A stretch of DNA of 24,993 nt from JBDTNQ01 sp039933635 (GCA_039933635.1 JBDTNQ010000065.1:1-24993); one strand, 5' to 3'. Numbered from the stretch's first letter, positions 1-9,781 are shown. The notes: a model not told the origin generated them from the letters alone. Translations and numbers: made by a program.

Positions 1-2
1 AC

Positions 3-650
3 GGCGACACGCAGATGTCGACGCTGCCGGGCCTGTTCGCCGCGGGCGAAGCCGCGGCCGGGCTCCACGGCGCGAACCGGCTCGGCGGCAACTCACTCTC
101 GGACCTGATCGTGTTCGGCAAGCGTGCCGGCGAGTTCGCGGCGAAGTTCGCCCAGGAGCACGGCGCGGCGGCAATCGATGACCGCCAGGTGGATGCCGCA
201 GCGGCGAAGGCGCTGGCGCCTTTCGAGCGTGGCAGCGCCGGCGAGAATCCGTACTCGGTACAGCATGACCTGCAGAACATGATGCAGGATCTCGTCGGCA
301 TCGTCCGTCAGGAAGCCGAGATGCGCGAAGCGCTCGAGAAGCTGAAGGCGTTACGCGCGCGCGCGGACAAGGCGGGCATCGACGGCAATCGCGAGTACAA
401 CAACGGCTGGCACACGGCGCTCGATTTGCACAACCTGATGACCGTGTCCGAGGCGATTGCGACCGCAGCGGTCGCGCGCAAGGAAAGTCGCGGCGCGCAC
501 TTCCGCGAGGACTACCCGAACAAGTCCGACGAGTTCGCGTCGTTCAACTTCGTGATTCAGAAGGGTGCAGGTGGCGAGATGACCATGCAACCGATCCCGA
601 TTCCGGAGATGCCCGCTGAACTCAAGCAGGTTGTCGAGGAGAACAAGTAG
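3..650 (+). CDS. sdhA: Succinate dehydrogenase/fumarate reductase flavoprotein subunit, C-terminal part (cut by window edge)
   Basis: This is the last 215 residues of the flavoprotein subunit, which oxidises succinate to fumarate (or does the reverse) at a covalently bound FAD and passes electrons to SdhB. The reading frame is already open at base 3, so the gene begins outside the window. What is seen: the FAD-binding segment GLFAAGEAAAGLHGANRLGG followed by NSLSDLIVFGKRAGE, then the helical C-terminal domain with the family signature SRGAHFREDYP near the end. The FAD-linking histidine and the main catalytic residues would lie upstream and cannot be checked. The gene stops two bases before sdhB, so the pair is co-transcribed. 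The similarity of the partner SdhB to mycobacterial Sdh1 suggests the same enzyme class here. A short methionine just inside the window is internal to the protein, not the start. Confidence 0.95.
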   Translation, partial: GDTQMSTLPGLFAAGEAAAGLHGANRLGGNSLSDLIVFGKRAGEFAAKFAQEHGAAAIDDRQVDAAAAKALAPFERGSAGENPYSVQHDLQNMMQDLVGIVRQEAEMREALEKLKALRARADKAGIDGNREYNNGWHTALDLHNLMTVSEAIATAAVARKESRGAHFREDYPNKSDEFASFNFVIQKGAGGEMTMQPIPIPEMPAELKQVVEENK

Positions 651-652
651 CC

Positions 653-1393
653 ATGGCCATGCTCACATTCCGACTGTGGCGGGGCCAGCGGGGCGAGGGC
701 CAGTTCCAGGATTACAAGACCGAAGCCGGGGAAGGCATGGTCGTCCTGGACGCCGTCCACGCGATTCAGGCTGAACAGGCGCCGGATCTCGCGTGCCGCT
801 GGAACTGCAAGGCCGGCAAGTGCGGATCGTGCTCGGCGGAGATCAACGGCCAGCCGAAGCTGATGTGCATGACGCGGCTCGATGCCCTGCCGATGGATCA
901 GCCCATCACGGTCGAGCCCATGCGCACCTTCCCGCACATTCGCGACCTCGTCACCGATGTGTCGTGGAACTTCGAGCAGAAGAAGCGGATCAAGCCGCTG
1001 AAGCCGCGTAAGCCCGACGCGGCCGACGGCACGTGGCGGATGCAGCAGGAAGACATCGACCGCGTCCAGGAATTCCGCAAGTGCATCGAGTGCTACCTGT
1101 GCCAGGACGTGTGTCACGTCCTGCGCGACCACCACAAGCACGAGGAGTTCATCGGTCCGCGCTTCCTCGTGCACGTGGCGGCGCTCGAGATGCACCCGCT
1201 CGACACGGAAGATCGCGTCGAGGAGCTCAAGGACGCCTTCGGCATCGGCTACTGCAACATCACGAAGTGCTGCACGAAGGTCTGTCCGGAGCACATTACG
1301 ATCACGGACAACGCGATCATCCCGCTCAAAGAGCGCGTCGTCGACCGCTTTTACGATCCGATCAGCAGGCTGTTGCGGGTGTTCAAGAGCTGA
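653..1393 (+). CDS. sdhB: Succinate dehydrogenase/fumarate reductase iron-sulfur subunit
   Basis: The 246-residue iron-sulfur subunit carries electrons from the SdhA flavin toward quinone. The N-terminal ferredoxin-like domain has the [2Fe-2S] ligands C52, C57, C60 and C72 (segment CRWNCKAGKCGSC). The C-terminal domain has C144, C147, C150, C154 (KCIECYLCQDVC) and C201, C206, C207, C211 (CNITKCCTKVCPEH), which fit one [4Fe-4S] and one [3Fe-4S] cluster. The segments NCKAGKCGSCSAEING, EFRKCIEC and YCNITKCCT strongly recall mycobacterial Sdh1 (Rv0247c type) as I remember it. The ATG at 653 is preferred over the one at 659 because a GAGGAGA ribosome-binding sequence at 636-642 is ten bases upstream of it. 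No membrane-anchor gene follows; in the Sdh1 arrangement it lies upstream of sdhA, which is outside the window. Direction of catalysis cannot be decided from sequence. Confidence 0.95.
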   Translation: MAMLTFRLWRGQRGEGQFQDYKTEAGEGMVVLDAVHAIQAEQAPDLACRWNCKAGKCGSCSAEINGQPKLMCMTRLDALPMDQPITVEPMRTFPHIRDLVTDVSWNFEQKKRIKPLKPRKPDAADGTWRMQQEDIDRVQEFRKCIECYLCQDVCHVLRDHHKHEEFIGPRFLVHVAALEMHPLDTEDRVEELKDAFGIGYCNITKCCTKVCPEHITITDNAIIPLKERVVDRFYDPISRLLRVFKS

Positions 1394-1405
1394 GGGTCGG
1401 TGTTG

Positions 1406-1426
1406 GACGGCGGGATGACCGTCTTT
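1406..1426 (+). terminator. Possible weak terminator after sdhB
   Basis: A five-base-pair stem (GACGG at 1406-1410 with CCGTC at 1419-1423) is followed by TTT. It lies between the convergent ends of sdhB and the gene ending at 1425. The stem is short and the T run minimal, so this is only a candidate. Confidence 0.3.
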
Positions 1427-2306
1427 ACTGCGCCGCCTTCTCTTCCACTGCGACGTTGAACTTCCTGAAATTTTCGTAGACGGCGTGGCCGGTGATAGCT
1501 CCGGCCATCTGGCTGCCGGTCGTCGCCTGGTACCACTCGTCCATCGTCTTGGGCAGCCACAGGTTGAGCGATGGAATCAGACCGTATTCGACTCCGATGG
1601 ACGCAGACACGAGCGAGGAGCCTCGACGGGTTTCGATCGTCAGCTCCGTGCGGGTCACTCTGCCGGTCTCCGGAACGATCCAGAAGACACCCTGCGCGGC
1701 CGCATCGTCCACCGTCCCAATCATCCGCGGCTTCGCCGTTTCCTTGAAGCGGATCGCCACCGTCCGGCCGCTGAACACGTCTGACCGGTCCGGCGTGAAC
1801 GTCGATCGCCGCTGATTCTCCGCTCGCAGGAATGCGAGTGCCGCCATCGGCAGGTTGATTGTGCGGTCGATCTTCAGGCCCACAGCCTCGATGTTGAACC
1901 GCGCGCCTTCGCGGACGATGCGCCTGGCCTGTTCGAGGGCATTGCCGTCCGGCTTCGTGAAGATGTCCGCGATGCGGGCCTGACGGTCGCGAACGGGCTT
2001 GCCATCCACGGACGTCGTGTCGCGGAACTCGACCCAACCCACGGCGTTGTCGGACAGCACCGCGATGTCGGATTTCAGCCGCCGCGCCACGAGCGCCTGC
2101 CCCTGCGCCTGTTGGAAGTAGTCCTCTTCGAAGACAACGCCGTCCAGGTCCTTACCGAGCTGCGAGACGTACGAGCCGGCGGTGCCCAGGATCGTCGCAA
2201 GCGACGGCGCCTGCGCGCGGGCACTGACGCTCGGTGCGGTGGTCCAGAGACACACGGCAACGGCCGACAAGGTCGCGATCGCGCCGCGCACGGAGGTCGA
2301 GTTCAC
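1425..2306 (-). CDS. Conserved secreted protein of unknown function
   Basis: This 293-residue protein belongs to no family I can name with a function. It begins with a signal peptide: a hydrophobic stretch at about residues 8-27, with a likely cleavage after SARA near residue 31. It then shows a helical segment, a VGWVEFRD region, and PVRDRQARIADIF, which resemble a set of hypothetical proteins I associate with Acidobacteria. No catalytic motif or metal site is evident, and after the signal peptide there is no second membrane segment. The start is a GTG at 2306 whose GTGA overlaps the TGA stop of the upstream thioredoxin-fold gene, so translation is probably coupled. It is the last gene of the adaptor-permease run. 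An outer-membrane or periplasmic accessory role is an inference from position only. Confidence 0.8.
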   Translation of the reverse strand: MNSTSVRGAIATLSAVAVCLWTTAPSVSARAQAPSLATILGTAGSYVSQLGKDLDGVVFEEDYFQQAQGQALVARRLKSDIAVLSDNAVGWVEFRDTTSVDGKPVRDRQARIADIFTKPDGNALEQARRIVREGARFNIEAVGLKIDRTINLPMAALAFLRAENQRRSTFTPDRSDVFSGRTVAIRFKETAKPRMIGTVDDAAAQGVFWIVPETGRVTRTELTIETRRGSSLVSASIGVEYGLIPSLNLWLPKTMDEWYQATTGSQMAGAITGHAVYENFRKFNVAVEEKAAQ

Positions 2307-2872
2307 GGCGCAGTCCGGGGCTTCGCCATTGCGCGGGTCAGATAGGATTCGAGCACCGCGCCATCGGCGCGCGAGAGCCTCGGTGCCGTCCTGGCGATCA
2401 GGCCCATGAACGCTGCAACTTCAACGGGCACCGCCGGGAATCCGATGTTGCCGCCGTTCGGCATGGCGTCCGAATCAGCGATCTTCTTCCCGTCCTTGTC
2501 GACGAAGACATAGAACGGCAATCCCGAGTTCCCGCCGCCCCACGCCTCCATCAAAGCGTTGCCGCCGGGATTCTCGAGCGACTCTTTGCCGTCGCGCTCA
2601 TGGACGGTCAGATTCACGACGATGTAGTTCGCGGCGATGATCGGGCCGGTGTCGGGCGCCTGCACGAAGGCCTCGAAGCTCCGGCACCAGGTGCACCAGG
2701 ACGCGCCAAACTCGACCAGCACGACCTTCTGTTCGGCGCCGGCTCGCTTCACGGCGGCCGATACCACCTCGTTTGCTGGCGTGACTGTTGTTTGCGCGCG
2801 CGCGGTGGGAGGTGCGGCGAGGGACACCAGCGCAAGCGCCGCGACGACGATGACGGAGAGATGGCGCGGCAT
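2303..2872 (-). CDS. Secreted thioredoxin-fold protein (CTWC active site)
   Basis: The protein has 189 residues. A signal peptide covers about residues 1-26 (hydrophobic core VIVVAALALVSLAA, then ARA-QT). A thioredoxin-like domain follows, with VVLVEFGASWCTWCRSFE and the redox pair C60/C63. The later segment GLPFYVFVDKDGKKI supplies the cis-proline strand of the fold. With the export signal it probably acts in the periplasm as a disulfide reductase or oxidase, or in cytochrome maturation; the client is unknown. CTWC is not the DsbA (CPHC) or classical thioredoxin (CGPC) signature and fits the thioredoxin_7/DUF255-like group better. The ATG at 2872 has a GGAGG sequence four bases upstream (2877-2881 on the complement). 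It sits 29 bases after permease 1 and overlaps the next gene by four bases, so it is likely part of the transporter operon. Confidence 0.88.
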   Translation of the reverse strand: MPRHLSVIVVAALALVSLAAPPTARAQTTVTPANEVVSAAVKRAGAEQKVVLVEFGASWCTWCRSFEAFVQAPDTGPIIAANYIVVNLTVHERDGKESLENPGGNALMEAWGGGNSGLPFYVFVDKDGKKIADSDAMPNGGNIGFPAVPVEVAAFMGLIARTAPRLSRADGAVLESYLTRAMAKPRTAP

Positions 2873-2901
2873 GGGGCCTCCAAGGGCAGGATACCGCAGG
2901 G

Positions 2902-4224
2902 TCAGTCGTGGCGCAGCGCCTCAATCGGATCCATCCGCGCGGCGCGGAGGGCGGGCACAAACGAGCTGATCAGGCCGACAACCATGAGGATTCCGGTGCA
3001 GATGCCAACCAGCTGCAGCGACAGGATCAGGTGAATATCCGCGACGCCCGTCGAGTCGTCAAGCAGTTCCGACAGAAATGGCCTCGGACTGAGCATCCAC
3101 ACGAGGACCCAGGACAACAGCACGCCGGCGATGCCGCCCGCGCAGGTCGTGACGAGGCCTTCCAGTAGGAATTGGGACAGAATCGCACTCCGCCGCGCGC
3201 CAAGCGCCTTCCTCAGCCCAATCTCCTGTGTGCGCTCATTGACCGACACGAACATGATGTTCATCACGCCGATCCCGCCGATGGCGAGCGTGAGCACGCC
3301 GATGAACGACAGCACCAGCTTGAGCCCGAGCACGATGCCGCCGGTGATCTGCTGCGTCTGCGCCGATCCGAAGACGCGCACGGCGCGCTCATCGGTCGGA
3401 TTGAAGCGGAGCCTCTTCGCGAGCAGATCGCGGACCTGCCGTTCGGCCCTCGCGTCCAGGGTCGCATCCATGGCCTGGTAGACCATGTTGCTCAGGAACT
3501 CCGTGTTCCACAATTGACCGGCCGTCGTGTACGGAATGAACACGCTTTCCTTGTCAGGCCGGCCGTAGTTGGACAGCTGAACCTTTTCCTTCTGCACGCC
3601 GATCACCGTGAACGCCATTCCCTGCAGCCGCACCGTCTCGCCGACGGGCTGCACCTGGCCGAACAGCTTGCGTGCGACTTCGCTGCCGATGAAGACCACG
3701 CGGCGCTGCAATCGCACGTCTTCCGCATCGATGAACCTGCCCGAGGAGGGGTTCTGAGCCCGCATCGTGCCGTAGTCGGGCGCCACGCCGCGCGCGCGAT
3801 AGCTGGCCTGCTTCGTGTCCCACATCACGGTGAGGTCTTTCATGAACTCGGGACTCCAGGCCTTGATCAGGGGCAGTTCGCCCACGGCCTGAGCGTCCTC
3901 GAGCCGAAAGCGCACGACGTGCCCCGCGCGCTCGCCTCCCGCCTGCATGCTGGTCTGTCCGCTGAACATCAGGGACACACCATCACCGAATGCGCCCTGG
4001 AAGCCGCGAATCAGCGCCTGGTTGAACCCTTCGCCGTACGCGAGCAGCATGACAACCGACACGATGCCCCACGAAATGCCCAGCATCGACAGCAACGCAC
4101 GCGATCGATTGCGCATCAGGCCCACAAGAGCCTCGCGCACGATCTCGCCGGCGATCGAGCTTCGGCCCGCGCGCCCGGTCCTCGCGGGACGCGAGGTCTG
4201 ATCAATCGCCGCGTCGTGTGCCAT
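2902..4224 (-). CDS. MacB/FtsX-type ABC transporter permease (permease 1)
   Basis: This inner-membrane permease of 440 residues has the four-helix MacB/FtsX layout. TM1 is at about residues 43-63, a large periplasmic domain (MacB_PCD) runs to about 300, and three helices lie near the C-terminus. The hallmark loop reads GGIGVMNIMFVSVNERTQEI followed by GLRKALGA, which is the coupling region that meets the ATPase, and the protein ends with PALRAARMDPIEALR. There is no Walker A or B motif, so unlike E. coli MacB the ATPase is not fused. The ATG at 4224 shares one base with the TGA of the preceding permease gene (TGATG), with AAGG just upstream. A longer in-frame extension to 4344 would run through the neighbour's C-terminus and is rejected. 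It probably forms a heterodimer with permease 2 and exports a substrate or lipoprotein through the adaptor. The substrate is unknown. Confidence 0.9.
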   Translation of the reverse strand: MAHDAAIDQTSRPARTGRAGRSSIAGEIVREALVGLMRNRSRALLSMLGISWGIVSVVMLLAYGEGFNQALIRGFQGAFGDGVSLMFSGQTSMQAGGERAGHVVRFRLEDAQAVGELPLIKAWSPEFMKDLTVMWDTKQASYRARGVAPDYGTMRAQNPSSGRFIDAEDVRLQRRVVFIGSEVARKLFGQVQPVGETVRLQGMAFTVIGVQKEKVQLSNYGRPDKESVFIPYTTAGQLWNTEFLSNMVYQAMDATLDARAERQVRDLLAKRLRFNPTDERAVRVFGSAQTQQITGGIVLGLKLVLSFIGVLTLAIGGIGVMNIMFVSVNERTQEIGLRKALGARRSAILSQFLLEGLVTTCAGGIAGVLLSWVLVWMLSPRPFLSELLDDSTGVADIHLILSLQLVGICTGILMVVGLISSFVPALRAARMDPIEALRHD

Positions 4225-5519
4225 CAGCCTTCGTACCGCAGCGCCTCGACCGGCGGCAGCATCGCCGCGCGTCGTGCAGGATAGGTCGACGTGACCACGC
4301 CCACGATGACCAGCGCGGCCACCGCGCCGAGCCCCGCCGTCCACGTCACCGTCATCCCTTGAAAACGCTCAGGCATTGGCAATGTGTTCACCGCCGCGCA
4401 CAGCGCGAATGCCACCAGGAACCCAATCGCTCCGCTGAGCATCGTGAGCAGAAACCCCTCGAAGAAGAACTGCCGCTGGATCTGCTTCGTCGTGGCGCCA
4501 AGCGCCTTCCGGACACCGATCTCGCGCGTGCGCTCCTGGACGGCGACGAGCATGATGTTCATGACGCCAAGGCCGCCGAGCGCCAGGGTCACCGCGCCGA
4601 CCACGCTGAAGAAATCCTTCATCTTCTGAATCATCCGGCCGAACATCAGCGTCTGCAGCGTGGTGTCCCACATCGCGATGGCGTTGCGATCGGCCGGGTC
4701 GAAGTCGTGCCGCGGTCCCAGCACGCGGCGCACGTCGCGCTCGAGCGGCCAGTCGATGTCCTCGATCCGGCCCGTGCGACCATCGAGCACAGCGGGGAGA
4801 TCGTCGACGACCCAGGGTTTCGGCGCGACGATGATGTCCGACACCACACCGGGATCAACGCCCAGCCGCGGAAAGTCCCGGAGCATCGTCGCAAACGGCA
4901 GAAACACCTTGTCGTTGTCGGGCCCGCTGTAGTTGCTGTCCTGATCCTTCTTGCGAATCTTGCCGATGACGGTGAACGGCAGCCCGTTCAGCTCGATGGC
5001 CGCGCCGATGCTGTCGCGGTCGCCGAACAGCTGCTTCGTCGCGTCGGCACCGATGATGGCGACGCGCAGCGCCTGCTCGTTGTCCGTGAAGCGAAAGGAG
5101 CGGCCGCGTTCGATGTCGATGGTCCGGATGTCCTGGTACTGCGGCTCGATGCCGTGGACCTGCAGCGCGGCGGCGTTGTACGCGCTCTTGATGTTGATCC
5201 CGCCACGCTGGATTTCCGGGCTGACGACCGCGATCATGCTCGACTCGCGCTCGAGCGCCCGGGCGTCGTCCACGGTGAGGAACACGGCGCGCCCGGCACG
5301 CTCGCCGCCGGCCTGCAGCGACGTGCGGCCACCCCAGATGATGCCGACGTTCTTCCCCAACTCCTCGAGCACGTGCTGATTGCCGCGCTGAAACCCTTCC
5401 CCCGTCGCGGAGAGGATGACGACGGAGATGACGCCCCACAGGATGCCGAACATCGTGAGGAAACTGCGGAGCTTGTTGGCCCGCAGGTTGTCGACGACCT
5501 GTCGCAGGATCTCGGTCAT
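4224..5519 (-). CDS. MacB/FtsX-type ABC transporter permease (permease 2)
   Basis: A 431-residue permease paralogous to its downstream neighbour. TM1 covers about residues 18-42 (LRSFLTMFGILWGVISVVIL), followed by a periplasmic MacB_PCD domain containing QAGGERAGRAVFLTVDDARA. Three C-terminal helices include LGGLGVMNIMLVAVQERTRE and IGVRKALGATTKQI. The end is TYPARRAAMLPPVEALRYEG. No nucleotide-binding domain is present. The shared QAGGERAG segment and equal layout suggest that the two permeases arose by duplication and now form one heterodimeric channel; that is inference. The ATG at 5519 follows the adaptor stop by four bases, and the gene overlaps permease 1 by one base. Function as an efflux or lipoprotein-release transporter is a family-level statement. 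Confidence 0.9.
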   Translation of the reverse strand: MTEILRQVVDNLRANKLRSFLTMFGILWGVISVVILSATGEGFQRGNQHVLEELGKNVGIIWGGRTSLQAGGERAGRAVFLTVDDARALERESSMIAVVSPEIQRGGINIKSAYNAAALQVHGIEPQYQDIRTIDIERGRSFRFTDNEQALRVAIIGADATKQLFGDRDSIGAAIELNGLPFTVIGKIRKKDQDSNYSGPDNDKVFLPFATMLRDFPRLGVDPGVVSDIIVAPKPWVVDDLPAVLDGRTGRIEDIDWPLERDVRRVLGPRHDFDPADRNAIAMWDTTLQTLMFGRMIQKMKDFFSVVGAVTLALGGLGVMNIMLVAVQERTREIGVRKALGATTKQIQRQFFFEGFLLTMLSGAIGFLVAFALCAAVNTLPMPERFQGMTVTWTAGLGAVAALVIVGVVTSTYPARRAAMLPPVEALRYEG

Positions 5520-5523
5520 GGCG

Positions 5524-6714
5524 CTAGCCGGGCAGGACGACTTTGTCGCCGACCTTCACGCCGCTCAGAATCTGCATCTTCGAACCGTTGCCCACGCCCA
5601 CCTTTACGGGCACGCGCCGGCGGCCGGTCTTGCTGCCTGGATCGAGCAGGTCGACAAACGGGCTCCGCTGTGCGTCATAAATCACGGCCGCTTCCGGCAC
5701 GAGGACCGAATTCGGGAACTCCTGCAACACGACCTCGGCATTGGCGGTCATGTTCGCCTTGAGCTCCTTCCCCGGATTGTCGATGGAGACCTCGATCGCG
5801 AAGGTCGTGACGTTGTCCTTTTCGACGCCGATCGGTGAGATCTGCGTGACCTGGCCGTTGAACACGCGATCGCGGAAGGTCTCTGTGGTGATGCGTGCCA
5901 CCTGGGCCAGTCGCACGCGGCCGATGTCGGCCTCGTCCACTTTGCCCTTCACGTACACCTTCTCGATGTCACCCAGCGTCATCACCAGCGTCGCATTGGC
6001 GCCCAGGTTGAGAATGGACGACACGGGACTGCCAATCTCCACGTCACGCGTCAGGACGGTGGCGCGAATCGGCGCGCGAATCGTCGCGTTGGCCAGCTCC
6101 TCTTCGGCCTGTTCCACCGTCGCGCGCGACTGGGCCACGTTGGCGGTCGCCTGGGTCACGAGCGCCTTCGCGATGACCAGCTGGCCGTCGGCCGCACGAC
6201 GCTTGTTCTCCGCCTGATCCAGTGCGGATTTCGTCTCCTCGAGACCGGACTGCGGGACAAGTTTCTGCGCGAACAGCTGCTGCGCGCGCGCGTAGTTGCG
6301 GCGCGCGAGGTCGACTTCCGGCGACTCCGCCTCGATCTCGTTCTTCTTCACCTGTGCCACGGCCGCCTCATGCGCGGCCTCGGCGGCCTGCAGATTCGCC
6401 CGTGCCTGCCGCACGCGCGCCGTGAGATTTTCGCGATCCAGTTCCGCCAGGATCTGCCCGGGCTGGACGACCTGGTCGACGTCCGCGTGCAGCCGCTCGA
6501 TGATGCCGTTCGCCTTCGATTTGATCTCGACCTTGGTGATCGGCTCGATCTTGCCCGTCGCCACGACGGACACGACCATCGTGCCCGCCTCCACGGTGGC
6601 AATCTTCGACGCGTCGATCGCGCCCGCGGCGCGATTCATCGACACGAACTGCCAGCCGAGCAGCGCGACGACGACCACACCGATTGAAATGATCAGACGA
6701 CGATGTTTCTTCAT
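5524..6714 (-). CDS. MacA/RND-type periplasmic adaptor (HlyD family)
   Basis: The 396-residue membrane-fusion protein would link the inner-membrane permeases to an outer-membrane exit duct. It has a positively charged N-terminus and one membrane anchor (about residues 8-25). The first lipoyl half (TMVVSVVATGKIEPITKVEI) precedes a long alpha-helical hairpin at about 94-210, rich in Ala, Gln and Glu. The second lipoyl half (TIRAPIRATVLTRDVEIGSP) leads to a beta-barrel and membrane-proximal domain ending VKVGDKVVLPG. In the second lipoyl half the usual DG turn is IRA. The ATG at 6714 has AAGGA six bases upstream (6721-6725 on the complement). It is the first gene of the run, so a promoter probably lies in 6715-6868. 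MacA is a family-level resemblance; no TolC homologue is in the window. Confidence 0.9.
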   Translation of the reverse strand: MKKHRRLIISIGVVVVALLGWQFVSMNRAAGAIDASKIATVEAGTMVVSVVATGKIEPITKVEIKSKANGIIERLHADVDQVVQPGQILAELDRENLTARVRQARANLQAAEAAHEAAVAQVKKNEIEAESPEVDLARRNYARAQQLFAQKLVPQSGLEETKSALDQAENKRRAADGQLVIAKALVTQATANVAQSRATVEQAEEELANATIRAPIRATVLTRDVEIGSPVSSILNLGANATLVMTLGDIEKVYVKGKVDEADIGRVRLAQVARITTETFRDRVFNGQVTQISPIGVEKDNVTTFAIEVSIDNPGKELKANMTANAEVVLQEFPNSVLVPEAAVIYDAQRSPFVDLLDPGSKTGRRRVPVKVGVGNGSKMQILSGVKVGDKVVLPG

Positions 6715-6868
6715 CAGGAATCCTTGGCCGCCCGAATGAGCAGGACGCCCCTATTGGACGCGCAATACCGCCCGGAGGTTGCGTGTCTGGCTGGCTGGAC
6801 GCACCCGGCCGGAAGGCGCGCGCACCTCTCCCCTGCCGGACAAACACAGTCGACCGAGAGAAGTTGCG

Positions 6869-6884
6869 GCGGCGGCACCGCCGC
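6869..6884 (-). terminator. GC-rich hairpin after methyltransferase gene; candidate terminator
   Basis: A six-base-pair stem (GCGGCG/CGCCGC) with a four-base loop lies four bases past the stop codon at 6888. On the minus strand it is followed by AACTTCTCTC, which is only weakly U-rich. It could end the ABC-F/methyltransferase transcript before the adaptor operon. The rest of 6715-6887 holds the adaptor ribosome-binding site and nothing else I recognise. Confidence 0.35.
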
Positions 6885-6887
6885 GGG

Positions 6888-7490
6888 TCAGAGAGAACGA
6901 CGGCCGAGCAGCTGAACGGTGGCGCTCATGCCTGAATGATAGGTGCCCTCATCGAGGACGCGCTCGGTTTCCCGCGCAATGATCCACTCCAGTCCGGCCA
7001 ACTCCGTCTGCAACTGGGAGAGCGAAGCAAGACGATCGGGTTCGCTCGGTCCCCCGGTGCCGTGAGCAATCTGCCCAGGCGTGAACGCCTCCAGCACGAA
7101 CATCCCGCCGGGCGCGAGGCCGCGGACCGCGCGCCGGAACACGTCGGCGCGGAGCGGCCCCTGCATGTGGACGAAGAAGCAGAGAATCGCGGCCCAGCGG
7201 CCCGTGTCGATGACGAAGTCGGCCAGGTTGGCGGCCTCGGTCCGGATCGTGACGCCACGCTCCGTCGCCAGGCGTTCGACCTTGGTCAGGCCGATGGCGG
7301 ACTGGTCGACGGCCAACACGTCGTGTCCCAACTGTGCGAGGTACACGCCGTTGCGCCCTTCGCCTTCCCCGAGTGACAACACGGGACCGGCCGGCAATCG
7401 CGGAGCAACTTCAACGAGGAAATCGTTGGGCGCGGTTCCGTAGGCGAATCCGGGTTCGGAGAAGCGTCGGTCCCAGTCTGGCATCGGCAT
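6888..7490 (-). CDS. Class I SAM-dependent methyltransferase (TehB-like size)
   Basis: A 200-residue cytosolic protein with a Rossmann methyltransferase core. Motif I, VLSLGEGEGRNGVYLAQLG, is at about residues 38-56, the acidic VDQSAIGL that contacts the SAM ribose follows at about 61, and GLAPGGMFVLEAFTPGQ is the post-motif III region. The N-terminus MPDWDRRFSEPGFAYGTAPN matches a common arrangement in small-molecule and tellurite-type methyltransferases, in which WDxRY/F precedes the fold. The substrate cannot be deduced. The ATG at 7490 is chosen because AGGA lies about eight bases upstream; the ATG at 7484 is an alternative. It is 18 bases after the second methyltransferase gene on the same strand. 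The two share a fold but little sequence, so they are unlikely to be a recent duplication. Confidence 0.88.
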   Translation of the reverse strand: MPMPDWDRRFSEPGFAYGTAPNDFLVEVAPRLPAGPVLSLGEGEGRNGVYLAQLGHDVLAVDQSAIGLTKVERLATERGVTIRTEAANLADFVIDTGRWAAILCFFVHMQGPLRADVFRRAVRGLAPGGMFVLEAFTPGQIAHGTGGPSEPDRLASLSQLQTELAGLEWIIARETERVLDEGTYHSGMSATVQLLGRRSL

Positions 7491-7508
7491 GGCGTGGTCC
7501 TGCCTATC

Positions 7509-8143
7509 TTACCGGGCGCGCGGCTCGTCCTTTCTGACGACCCACGTGGTCATTGCCCGCTGTCCCTGGACCACCGTTGTCTTCAGCGGATCCAGCAGAC
7601 GGCCGCCGAGAGACTGGGTTCTAGCCATCAGCATGGCCTCATCCACGAGGTATCGATGCGACCCGTCTGGCAGAAGTGTCCACCGGCGTCCAGCTTCCAC
7701 CCCGGGCACGAACTTCTCGATGCCAATCGTGGACGCGAGGCGGCAGAAGAAGAGTCCGCCCGGCGCGAGAAGGCTCCAGGTTCCGCCCAGCATCGCTTCG
7801 AAGTCCGCGTCGTCGTGCGCGAAGTGCAGGACCGCGCTGCTGATGACGACATCCGCGGACGCGGGCGGGAACGGCGGCTGCGCGAGAGGCCCCACGCGAA
7901 AGTGATCGGCAGGGATCTGGGGCGCGAGCGCGGCCGCCAGCCGGTGCGCACCGGCGACAGCTTCGGCGTCGACATCAAAGCCGCGGACGTCGAATCCGGC
8001 CTGCAGGAGGTAGACCAGATTGCGGCCCCCTCCACATCCGGCGTCGATGATCCGGTGTTCCGGCGTGATGCGCCCCTTCAGCAGTTGATCGAACAGGTAG
8101 ATGTCGATGCCGCCGAATGTGGATTGCAGGTCGCCCGCCATGA

Positions 8144-8147
<4 letters not shown>
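7509..8147 (-). CDS. Class I SAM-dependent methyltransferase
   Basis: A 212-residue methyltransferase. Motif I, IIDAGCGGGRNLVYLL, is at about residues 33-48, with the ribose-binding acid in FDVDAEA just after it. ADVVISSAVLHFAHDD is the motif II region, and SLLAPGGLFFCRLAST the post-core strand. The acceptor is unknown. Two starts are possible: a GTG at 8147, whose GTGA overlaps the ABC-F stop, or an ATG at 8141, two codons in and two bases after that stop. Either implies translational coupling to the ABC-F gene. The position right behind a ribosome-associated ABC-F protein invites speculation about an rRNA or translation-factor substrate, but nothing in the protein itself (no RNA-binding domain) supports that. 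Confidence 0.87.

Positions 8148-9781
<1,634 letters not shown>

Noticed and set aside
557..1294. Minus-strand open frame of 245 codons opposite sdhB
   Set aside because: It is the reverse-frame shadow of sdhB, whose cluster cysteines prove the plus-strand reading.
3172..4284. Plus-strand open frame of 370 codons opposite permease 1
   Set aside because: It is antisense to a well-supported permease and lacks any family motif.
4218..5762. Plus-strand open frame of 514 codons opposite permease 2
   Set aside because: It mirrors the permease coding frame and is very Arg/Asp/His-rich with no recognisable motif.
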